Positions 56,901-63,764 of a DNA stretch of 64,000 nt are shown one piece after another. The stretch comes from Microglena sp. YARC (Eukaryota; Chlorophyta; Chlorophyceae; Chlamydomonadales; Chlamydomonadaceae), in NCBI GenBank assembly GCA_022414725.1, contig JAJSRW010001563.1, forward strand, positions 147,001-211,000, in the 5' to 3' direction. The position numbers and the translations under genes were made by a program. Under the pieces are notes generated by a model. It ran no database searches. It was not told where the DNA came from and worked only from the letters and a program-made list of their open reading frames with translations. Within the stretch, counting starts at the first letter, position 1, and the number at the start of each line of letters is the position of its first letter.

Positions 56901-59900
56901 GCTGGGGTCACCTGCGTGTTCATTTGATTTAATTGTGTGTTGTTTAGCTTTTAGCCATGAAATGGTCCATCAAGATCGAGTTTTATGTTCTGGGTGCTAG
57001 CAGCCCCAGCAGGGCCGATGCTGGTAACCTGGAGGTGGTGGTGTGTGGTGGTGGTGGGGTGGGTGGTGTGTGGGGGTGGGGGTGGGGTCGGGGGGTGGTG
57101 GTGGTGGGCGTGGGTGGTAAGGGGTGGTGGTTGGTGGTGGGTGGGGGACGTGGGTGGTGGGGTGGTGGTGTGGTGGGGTGGGTGGTTGGTGGTGGTGGGG
57201 TGGGTGGGGTGGGGTGGTGGTGGTGGGGTGGTGGTGGTGGGGTGGGTGGTTGGTGGGTGGGGGGTGGGTGGTGGGTGGGTGGGGGTGGTGGTGGGGGGGG
57301 TGGGTGGTGGTGTGGGGGGTGGGGGTGGTGGCGGTGGTAGTGGGCGTCATATAGGCAGTTTGTATAATTTGCATATATATTATGTCGTAGTTTTGTTGTG
57401 TTTTTCCTCCTTGGCCAGGGTCCATGAAGGTCGTGTTCAGTTCTGGTCCTGCAGCTCCAACAGGGCGGACGCTGGGTCAACTGGTGGTTGAGGTGGTGGT
57501 GGTGGGTGTGGGTGGGTGGTGGGTGGGTGGGTGGGTGGGGTGGGTGGTGGTGGTGTGGTGGGACGCTGGGTCGCTGGTGGTCGAGGTGGTGGTGGGGTGG
57601 GTGGTTGGTGGTGGGGGTGGGGGGTGTGGTGGTTGGTGGTGGGTGGGGGTTTGGTGGTGGTGTGGGGGTGGTTGGTGGTGGTGGGGTGGGTTGGTGGTGG
57701 GGGTGGGCGGGGTTGGTTGGTGGTTGAGGTGGTGGTGGTGGGGTGGGTGGTTGTGGTGGTGGTGGTGGGGGGGGTGGTGGGAGGTGGTGGTGGTGGTGGT
57801 GGGTGGTGGGTGGAGGTGGTGGGGGTGGTTGGTTGGTGGGGGTGGGGGTAGGGTGGTGGGGTGGAAATGGGTGACTGGTTGTGTGGTGGGAGGTGGGGGT
57901 GGGGTGGGTTGGTTGGTGGTGGTGGGGGTGGGGGGTGGTGTGGTGGGGGTGGGGGGTGGTGGTTGGGTTGGTGGGTGGTGGGGTGGGTGGTTGGTGGTGG
58001 TGGTGGGGTGGTGGGGTGGATGGTGGTGGGTGGTTTGGTGGTGGGGTGGGTGGTTGGGGGGAGGTGGGGTGGTTGGTTGGTGTGGGGTTCGTGGGTGGTG
58101 GTGTGGGCGTGTTGGTTGGTGGTCTGTGGGTGGGGGTGGTGTGGTGGTGGTGGTAGTGGGGGATGGGTGCGTTGGAGTGGGGTGGTAAGGTGGGGTGGGT
58201 GGTTGGGTGAGGTGGGTGGGTGGGTGTGTGGGGTGGTGGGCAGGTGTGGTGTTGGTGGGTGGGTGTGTGTAGGGTGGTGGTGGTTGGTGGGTGGGTGGTT
58301 GGTGGTTGGTGGGGTGGGGTGGTTGGTGGTGGTGTAGTTGGTGTGGTGGGGTGAGATGGGTGGTTTGGTGGCGGTGGAGTGGTTGGTGTGTGGGATGGTG
58401 GGGTTGCGCATCAGTGGTGGTTGGTGGTGGTGGGTGATGGGGATGTGTTGTGGTGGTAGGTAGTGGTTGTGTATGGGTTGTTTCATATAGCAGTTTGTAT
58501 AATACTGGGCGGACGCTGGGTCACCTGGTGGTGAGGTATACAACAGGGTACTTCAAATGGCCAGATTGGCCAGTGCTTTAGGCGCACTTGAAAACAAAAA
58601 GCGCTTGTAGTGCAAAAAGCGAAAAAATGCTTGCAGCGCGCCACAGGGAGTTGGCAAAAAACTGCGCTTAAAGCGCAGAGGGGGTCAAAAAGTCAGCGCT
58701 CAAAAGCTCAAAAGCGCGCGCTTTGAATTACCCTGGTGGTGAGGTATACAAGTAAATAAGGCATAACATATTTAATGGCACAGCAATCTGCTGCCTAAAT
58801 GAATGATCCCTGGTGCGGACTACTCCATTGTACCTGGCAATGTACACATTGCATGTGGGTGGGGGTGGGAGGGGGGGGGGGGGGCAGGACTTGTCAAGTC
58901 TGCTGCCACTGATGATCCTGGTGCCCTGTACTTGCCATTGTCCTGGCAGTACACACGCGCATGCGTGGGTAGGGGTGGTTTAGGGTGGGGGTGGCATTAA
59001 TGGTGGGGGTGGGGGTGACAGGCACCAAGGCTGACATAAATGGTGGGGGTGGGGTGGGGGGGGCAGGACATGTAGCACATATTTAATGGCACAGCAAATA
59101 GCACACATTTAAAATAGCACACATTACAAGTACACATTTAAAATATCACACATTACAAGTACAATTAAATAGCAAACACTACATTTAAATGTTACCAACC
59201 TAAGTGTGGCAGCGTCCAAGCTTGTTGATTTCATCGATCAGCACCAAAGAATTGCTTGTTCCTGTGCTCTTCTTCTTCTCCTTCTTGTTATTTTTACAAT
59301 TAAATAAAGCACACATTCAAATTAAAAATTGCACACCAACCTAAGTGTGGCCCACGCTCCAAGCTTGTTGATTTCTCATCCGTGGGATATTATTTTCCAC
59401 TACATATAGCGATCGCTAGTTTTTTTGACCCCGTTTTGGAGAAATTATCGGCTATAAACAGGTGTATCAAAAAGTAGAACATATAAATGCAAACCGAACT
59501 CTGTGTGGCACGTCCAAGAGCTTGTCGATTCCATTGCGTCAACACCAAAAAGGATTGATTGTGCCTGTCCTCTTCTTACATATTATTATTATTTTTACAA
59601 TTAAAATCGAGGTGGGGGCAGGAAAAACAATATCCGACCCTAATGTCAGTGATTATTTTTTCAAATTCTGAAATTGGGTTTTCTTCTAGCTTTATGGTTT
59701 TAGGGCTCCTCAGGGACAGTGTTTTTAGTTCTTTCTGTAGCTTTTTGTTTTTTCTTTTTTGCTATTTAGGGGCGATTGAGGGCAAAAATAAACAAAATAC
59801 TTTTTTGTTTTTGCTTTTTTTATATAGCGATATTTTTTGCTAAAACGGGTCATAAACTAGCGATCGCTATGTATAGCGGTTAAATAAAAATCCCTGCCCC

Positions 59901-62900
59901 ATGCCCGCAGATGTGAAGAGCTTGTTGAGAGGGCATGAAGAATCTGGTCTTATTTAATTTATTTGGCCGCAGTAAGAAAAAAATTATGGGCCTCAAAAGT
60001 TGGGGTGGTGGGTGGGTGGTGAGGGAAAAACTGGAATTTAAGAAAAATTAGGTACTTGTCAAACTATTGTTTTTTCATAGCGCACAAAATGACATGTGAT
60101 GGGAGTGGAACTGGGGTGTTCGCAGTATACAGTCCAGTCTTCCATTGGTGGCTATTAGGGTTCCCCCCCCCCCACCCCCACCCACCCACCCACGCACCTA
60201 ACTCCCCCCCCATTCCGCCACTCCTTCAACTCCCCCGCACATGCACTCAGTTGTGCCCCCCCCCACCCCCAACCGCTACCCCCACCCCCTATCCCACACC
60301 GCCCCGCCCCAGCCCCCCCCACTCAACATGCCCTGCCTTCCACGAGCACCACCCCCTAATCCGCCCCCAGGACCCCTACCCCCACCCTCAACCCGCTCAC
60401 CGCTACCAGCCGCCCCCAGACCCCACCCCATCCTTCTCCAACCATGTGGATGCCGCCCTGCTCAACCCCACCCACCCGTGCCCCTATCTCCACCCGGAGC
60501 TGACACAGTAGGGGGTGGTAAGTTCCCCGCACTAGTTTGACGAGGACATGATAGGCTCAGACTGGGCTTCCACTCAGCTCAGCCCCCACCACTCACATCC
60601 CCACCCCAGCCCCCTACTCCCAGACCCACCCTACCAGTCCACACCCTATCGTTCCACGCCCACTCAACACATCACAAAACTCAACCCACCCCACGCTTCC
60701 CACATCGCCCACACCCGCTTCTATTCCTCACCCCCACACTTACCGTACCCCCACAAGCCAACTCACCCCCCAACCCAACAACCCTACCCCCACCTCACGT
60801 CACCTACAGACTCACACCTAGGCTACCCTTCCAGGCTGACACATGTAGATGGTGGTAAGGCACGAGTTGAGGATATGATTGCTCAGACTGTCCGTTCCAT
60901 TCAAACCCCCCCCTACTGCCCCCCCCCCCTACCCCACACCCCATATCCCCACACCCATACCCCCCCCCCCCCCCCCGCCCCCTACCCCCCCCCCCCCCCC
61001 CCCCCCCCCCCACTCAACCTCGCCCCACCCGGCTATACTGTCCTCACCTCACACACCTCACCTCAATATATCACCCCACCCATGACCACTCAACCCCGTC
61101 CCCATTGCTCCCTACCCCCCACCCCAAACTCAACCCCGCCCCCTGCCCCCTAGCCGCCACCACAACCACACCCCACTCACCGCCAAAGCCACTCCGCCCC
61201 CTACCTCCACCCCACCCAATCACACCACACTAGCAAACAATTCAATTTTTAAATATACCAAAACAACTGTGTGGCAAGGGTGTCCAAGCTTGTCATTTCA
61301 TCAATCAGCAACAAAGGATTTTGTGTCTGTGCATCTTCTTCTTCTCCTTATTGTTATTTTTACAATTTCGAAATAAAGCACACACCAGATTCAAATGTAA
61401 ATGCACCAACTAAGTGTGGCCACGTTCCAAGCTAGTTGATTTCATCCAGGGATATTATTTTCCGCTACATATAGCGATCGCTAGTTTTGACCCCGTTTTG
61501 GAGAAATTATCGCTATAAACAGCTATAAAAAAAGTAAAAAAGAAGTTGTTTTCTTCTTTTTGCCCTAAAAAGTAACTAAGGGCTGTAAACAGCTATAGAA
61601 AGCACTAAAACGATGTCCCTGGAGGAGGCCTACAACCATAAAGCTAGGGAAAACCCACTTTCAGATTTGAAAACAAAATCACTGATTTGACAACAAAATC
61701 ACTGATTTCATCAATCAAGACCAGATAATTGCTTGAATTATAATATAATTGCCAATGATATAATATGATGTGCACACTTCCCAAATGTATTGATATATTA
61801 TGATGAATTATAATATAATTGCACACTTCCAAATGTATTATAAAATATGATGAATTATAATATAATTGCACACTTCCAAATGTATTATAAAATATGATGA
61901 ATTATAATATAATTGCACACTTCCAAATGTATTATAAAATATGATGAATTATAATATAATTGCACACTTCCAAATGTATTATAAAAATATGATTTATAAT
62001 ATAATTGCACACTTCCAAAATGTATTATAAAATATGATGAATTATAATATAATTGCACACTTCCAAATGTATTATAATATATGATGAATTATAATATAAT
62101 TGCACACTTCCAAATGTATTATAAAATATGATGAATTATAATATAATTGCACACTTCCAAATGTATTATAAAATATGATGAATTATAATATAATTGCACA
62201 CTTCCAAATGTATTATAAAATATGATGAATTTATAATATTAATTGCACACTTCTAAACTGTATTATAAAATATGAATGAATTATAATATAATTGCACACC
62301 TCCAAATGTATTATAAAATATGATGATTATAAGTATATTGCATTTCATAATAATCATGTATAAAAATATAATTCATAATATAATTGGCACACTTCCAAAT
62401 GTAAACTTGTATCCGCCTGTGTCGAATTTAAAATTAAGCAGACATTATATTAGTAGGCAGACTTTAAGTGAAACATTTTACCAACCTGTGTGGGCCACGT
62501 CCCCCCTCCACCCCACCCCACCCCACCCCAACCACCCCATTACCACCCCAACCCCACCGCCTTTTCGCACCCCACCCGCTACCCCATTTCCACCCACCCC
62601 CACCCCATTCCACCCGCCCCCCACCCATTCCCAACCCTCCCACCCGGATACCCACCCCCCGCCACCCCATCCACCCCCCCACCCCCCATTCCACCCTCCC
62701 CCCCACATTCCCCCCCCCACGCGCCACCAACCCCACCACCCATTCCACCCCAACCCACCCCATTCCACCCAACCCACCCCATTCCCATTACCACCCCATC
62801 CACCACCACCCCACCCACCCCACCCCACCCCTAGCAAACCAATTCAATTTTAAAATTATACCAACCCTGTGTGGCCACGTCCAAGCTTGTCAATTTCATC

Positions 62901-63711
62901 AATCACGCAGTTCACAAAGGATTGCTTGTGCCTGTGCTCTTCTTCTTCTCCTTATTGTTCTTTTTACAATTAAATAAAGCACACATTCAAATTAAAAATT
63001 GCACCAACCTGTGTGGCCTCGTCCAAGCTTGTCAATTTCATCGATCAAGTACCAAAGGAATTGCTTGTGGCCTGTGCTCTTCTTCTTCTCCATTATTGTT
63101 CTTTTTACAATTAAATAAAGCACACAATTCAAATTAAAAATTGCACCAAACCTGTGTGGGTCCTCGTCCAAGGCTTTGTTCAATTTCATCATTCGATCAA
63201 TACCAAAGGATTGCTTGTGCCTGTGCTCTTCATTCTTCTCCTTATTGTTCTTTTTTTAAGATTAATAAAGCACAGGGACATTCAATTAAAAATTGCACCA
63301 ACCTGTGTGGCCTCGTCCAAGCTTGTCAATTTCATCCGGATCAGTACCAAAGGATTGCTTTGTGCTGTGCTTCTCTTCTTTCTTCCATTATTGTTCTTTT
63401 TACAATTAAATAAAGCACACATTCAAATTAAAAATTGCACCAACCTGTGTGGCCTCGTCCAAGCTTGTCAATTTCATCGATCAGTATAAACAAAAGGATT
63501 GCTTGTGCTGTGCTCTTCTTCTTACTCCAGAGCTTATTGTTTCTTTTTACAATTAAATAAAGCACACATTCAAATTAAAAATTGCACCAACCTGTGTGGC
63601 CTCGTCCAAGCTTGTCAATTTCATCGATCAGTACCAAAGGATTTCTTGTGCCTGTGCTCTTCAAGCATTGCACGATCTTTCCATGGCATAGGCTCGACAT
63701 ATAAGTTTCGC
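41772..63711 (-). CDS. LON1: Mitochondrial-type Lon protease, C-terminal part (exons A to H), 5' end outside window
   Basis: Lon is an ATP-driven serine protease that degrades damaged proteins in the mitochondrial matrix (or in peroxisomes). Eight exons on the minus strand give, in order, AMPGKIVQ-like and [14 protein letters not shown] (Walker B), GDPASALL and [10 protein letters not shown] (AAA+ core), a DEK-SIARKY segment, REAGVRNL (sensor-2 region), [29 protein letters not shown] (catalytic Ser), [14 protein letters not shown] (catalytic Lys) and the C-terminus [11 protein letters not shown]. Walker A and the N-domain would lie beyond 64000. Introns are 0.76 to 8.3 kb and consist of tandem repeats plus copies of the exon edges. 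Exons E to H are intact; A to D carry indels, so it is either a pseudogene or affected by assembly error. The gene symbol follows plant usage. Confidence 0.93.
41900..42214. repeat. (GT)n microsatellite in Lon intron G-H
   Basis: GTGTGTGA and GGGTGGGTCAGTAGGTGT units. Val/Cys or His/Thr frames here are artefacts. Confidence 0.9.
42215..42290 (-). repeat. 5'-edge copy of Lon exon H
   Basis: NKADYEDL followed by a frameshifted QEIKEG-like segment. It is directly preceded on the coding strand by a piece resembling VERYDQIY, the distal part of exon H. The order distal-then-proximal marks the junction of a tandem duplication. Confidence 0.75.
42395..42595 (-). repeat. 3'-edge copies of Lon exon G and C tracts
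   Basis: Segments AGGAGGAGTGGTGAAG|GTGAGTGG (about 42470-42490) and GGTTGGTGAAG|GTGG (about 42440) repeat the end of exon G with its donor. Poly-C tracts lie at about 42408-42433 and 42560-42586. A further degraded piece near 42495-42540 resembles the end of exon H. Confidence 0.65.
42653..42816 (-). CDS. LON1: Lon exon G (catalytic lysine)
   Basis: An intact 164-bp exon between acceptor CCTCCAG and donor AAGAAG|GTGGGT. It encodes [20 protein letters not shown], then [20 protein letters not shown], then [14 protein letters not shown]. The lysine in GGVKEK is the second member of the catalytic dyad. The last ten residues are unusual for the family (normally a KRAGV-like helix) and may hide a compensated indel. 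Confidence 0.93.
43177..43780 (-). repeat. Four 3'-edge copies of Lon exon F with donors
   Basis: Copies of [18 protein letters not shown] followed by donor GTGCAG|GTGTG end at 43713, 43543, 43363 and 43177, spaced 170-190 bp apart. Three read cleanly; the 43363 copy has a small deletion at TPKDG, and the 43177 copy reads [16 protein letters not shown]. Each also has an upstream CCAG|CGCTA that could serve as an acceptor, so each could act as a 56-bp mini-exon. The catalytic serine codon is present in most copies. Confidence 0.93.
43960..44118 (-). CDS. LON1: Lon exon F (catalytic serine)
   Basis: An intact 159-bp exon. The acceptor is CGAACAG and the donor is TGCAG|GTGTG, phase 1 at both ends. 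It encodes [20 protein letters not shown], then [20 protein letters not shown], then [12 protein letters not shown]. The serine of PKDGPSAG is the nucleophile of the Ser-Lys dyad. Confidence 0.95.
44160..45202 (-). repeat. Three 5'-edge copies of Lon exon F with acceptors
   Basis: Copies starting at 45202, 44738 and 44252 each have an acceptor (CCAACAG, CCCACAG, CCGTTAG) followed by [23 protein letters not shown] coding sequence. The outer and inner ones are almost complete, reading on to ARDFLQ or ARAFLQ; the middle one is broken after SLSIA. CA repeats, C tracts (about 44440-44470 and 44550-44580) and a 20-base T run (44748-44767) separate them. Confidence 0.9.
44956..44992 (-). repeat. 3'-edge copy of Lon exon E
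   Basis: GGTCATTGGTCATTACAG|GTATGG repeats the end of exon E (TTGGTCATTACAG|GTACGG), including the donor, about 330 bp into the downstream intron. Confidence 0.8.
45292..45515 (-). CDS. LON1: Lon exon E (start of protease domain)
   Basis: An intact 224-bp exon between acceptor CACGCAG and donor ACAG|GTACGG, phase 1 at its 3' end. It encodes 74 residues including [33 protein letters not shown] and [20 protein letters not shown]. The substrate-facing loop and first strands of the Lon protease fold are complete. Confidence 0.93.
45530..49900 (-). repeat. Lon intron D-E: GTGGTGG array with 5'-edge copies of exon E
   Basis: About 4.3 kb dominated by GGT/GTGGT repeats on the plus strand. Copies of the acceptor CACAG followed by AAGCCTGA and CCCTCCCT, the first bases of exon E, lie near 45750, 45975, 46490, 46935 and 47165. 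Longer degenerate matches are at 45610-45715 and 45855-45930. A degraded TPPGVV-like piece occurs at about 49610-49690. Confidence 0.85.
49928..50008 (-). CDS. LON1: Lon exon D (sensor-2 region)
   Basis: After acceptor TTGTGTAG the exon encodes a REAGVRNL segment with two small indels, and then [20 protein letters not shown], the helix that links the AAA+ small domain to the protease domain. The donor is TCAG|GTTACA. Confidence 0.82.
50060..50860 (-). repeat. Array of edge copies of Lon exon D (about 7 copies)
   Basis: Copies of an acceptor (TTGTGTAG or similar) followed by GGAGGCAGGTGTG, read as REAGV, lie near 50090, 50180, 50275, 50405, 50540 and 50645. At 50795-50855 a copy of the exon's second half reads [27 protein letters not shown] repeats separate them. 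Confidence 0.82.
50868..51165. repeat. 44-bp minisatellite in Lon intron C-D
   Basis: Seven nearly identical copies containing TGCCCAAGTAGCTACCTTTC and TTAGTCTGCCCTGTAC. It is not CRISPR-like because units are contiguous without spacers. Confidence 0.95.
51170..51475. other. Non-repetitive part of Lon intron C-D
   Basis: About 300 bp of unique sequence between two tandem arrays. No Lon segment or other coding region was recognised. Confidence 0.5.
51475..53010 (-). repeat. Array of 3'-edge and intron-start copies of Lon exon C
   Basis: The motif GCAG|GTACGAACC followed by CCTGTCTGCATCTA recurs at about 52600, 52815 and 52965. Below 52.5 kb it continues in more degenerate form, with GGTGCGGTTAACTAGGTGCA (plus-strand reading) repeated about nine times between AACCAACC tetranucleotide runs. 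CA-rich sequence with further traces occupies 52.65-53.25 kb. Confidence 0.7.
53313..53450 (-). CDS. LON1: Lon exon C (linker between AAA+ core and small domain)
   Basis: After the acceptor TGTGTATCCCAG the exon encodes a DEK-x-SIARKY-like segment damaged by indels, and then [18 protein letters not shown], which matches the usual stretch before REAGVRNL. The donor is near CTCCA|GTACGA. Confidence 0.65.
53635..54215 (-). repeat. 58-bp array of 5'-edge copies of Lon exon C (about 10 copies)
   Basis: Each unit contains a strong acceptor (TTTTTCTGTGTATGCCAG) followed by about 25 bp of exon (reading D-K-R-S-I-A). The copy at 53711 reads [10 protein letters not shown] in frame. Units differ by indels. 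Confidence 0.88.
54216..54745. other. AT-rich part of Lon intron B-C
   Basis: TATATA-rich sequence with no exon copies recognised, followed by a short non-repetitive stretch (54540-54740). Confidence 0.6.
54765..54860 (-). repeat. 3'-edge copy of Lon exon B
   Basis: Downstream of exon B the segment [11 protein letters not shown] with the donor GGAG|GTAGGT is present again, preceded by a degenerate TNVI region. Confidence 0.8.
55091..55296 (-). CDS. LON1: Lon exon B (AAA+ core)
   Basis: The acceptor TTTTACGCAG precedes GDPASALL. The exon continues through MDHYLDV, a CTANVI-like sensor-1 strand and EVIRLS, and ends at donor GAG|GTAGGT (206 bp). Several one- and two-base indels break the frame, for example near DVP and after CTANVI. 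Neighbouring copies carry the expected bases at some of these places. Confidence 0.8.
55400..58530 (-). repeat. Array of 5'-edge copies of Lon exon B (about 13 copies)
   Basis: Copies of the acceptor plus [20 protein letters not shown] coding sequence, several extending to STFMDHYLDVP, start near 55490, 55675, 55890, 56050, 56265, 56475, 56600, 56745, 56920, 57035, 57480, 57565 and 58525. Many keep the acceptor TTTACGCAG|G. AATTTAATTT-type AT-rich sequence separates the copies below 56.4 kb and G-rich repeats separate those above. Confidence 0.88.
57030..58480. repeat. GGTGGTGGGTGG array in Lon intron A-B
   Basis: About 1.4 kb of G-rich sequence on the plus strand (C/A-rich in the Lon transcript), interrupted at about 57340-57500 by a non-repetitive piece that contains an exon-B edge copy. 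Long Gly/Trp/Val or His/Pro/Thr frames are artefacts. Confidence 0.95.
58544..58735. mobile_element. MITE, CAGGGTA family, copy 2
   Basis: A 192-bp element starting CAGGGTACTTCAAA and ending TTTGAATTACCCTG. It is flanked by the perfect 16-bp direct repeat GTGGTGAGGTATACAA (58528-58543 and 58736-58751). The GCGC-rich interior matches the element at 2906-3101 in the opposite orientation. It inserted into the distal end of the exon-B edge array. Confidence 0.82.
59381..59896. mobile_element. MITE-like element, CAGGGATATT family, copy 1
   Basis: The left end (GGGATATTATTTTCCACTAC, then TAGCGATCGCTAGTTT) is repeated in inverted orientation at the right end (AAACTAGCGATCGCTA, then TAAAAATCCCTG), giving terminal inverted repeats of about 50 bp. 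It sits inside an exon-A edge copy in the Lon intron. It has no coding capacity. Confidence 0.7.
60160..61230. repeat. C-rich region in Lon intron A-B with two copies of a 70-bp segment
   Basis: CCCCACCC-type sequence with long C tracts (about 60959-61010). Two copies of a non-repetitive segment lie at about 60495-60565 and 60833-60900. The second can be read on the plus strand as [20 protein letters not shown], a protein-like sequence of unknown origin. Confidence 0.7.
61447..61621. mobile_element. MITE-like element, CAGGGATATT family, copy 2
   Basis: It begins CAGGGATATTATTTTCC and includes TAGCGATCGCTAGTTTTGAC, as in the copy at 59.38 kb. It is inserted at the same point within an exon-A edge copy (after TTGATTTCATC). 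Its distal part (about 61610-61672) matches, inverted, the interior of copy 1 (59655-59725). Confidence 0.6.
61735..62400. repeat. 47-bp AT-rich minisatellite in Lon intron A-B
   Basis: About thirteen copies of a unit with TTGCACACTTCCAAATGTAT and ATTATAATATAA. Copies differ mainly by single-base indels. Confidence 0.95.
63592..63711 (-). CDS. LON1: Lon exon A (Walker B region)
   Basis: After the acceptor GTTGCAG the exon encodes an RR-x-YV-like start with one frame error, then [15 protein letters not shown] and [14 protein letters not shown]. The Asp-Glu pair is the Walker B site for ATP hydrolysis. The donor ACAG|GTTGGT gives a phase-1 intron that fits exon B. Of the family of copies in this region it is the only one that carries both the 5' and the 3' part. 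Confidence 0.85.
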
Positions 63712-63764
63712 CTGCAACTCGTGTATTTGGGTTTCATAATTTGTTATTTACAATTTCTGATGCT

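Larger units (their letters stand above)
59190..63510 (-). repeat. Array of 3'-edge copies of Lon exon A (about 11 copies)
   Basis: Copies of [20 protein letters not shown] followed by the donor region lie at about 63440-63510, 63296-63375, 63148-63230, 63005-63090, 62865-62945, 62478-62500 (partial), 61690-61735 (partial), 61410-61455 (partial), 61260-61345, 59500-59575, 59335-59385 (partial) and 59195-59285. The right-hand ones have a period of about 145 bp, with intron sequence GCAATTTTTAATTTGAATG and an AATTAAATAAAG-type block between them. Each keeps a donor-like (A)CACAGGTTGG or its variant. Confidence 0.85.

Noticed and set aside
57030..58540. ORFs of 254 and 368 residues
   Set aside because: Low-complexity translations of a GGTGG array. 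The only coding information there is the exon-B edge copies, which are in other frames.
41772..63711. Bacterial contamination as the source of the Lon sequence
   Set aside because: The gene is split by introns with GT and AG ends in matching phases, and the sequence resembles the mitochondrial rather than the bacterial type.
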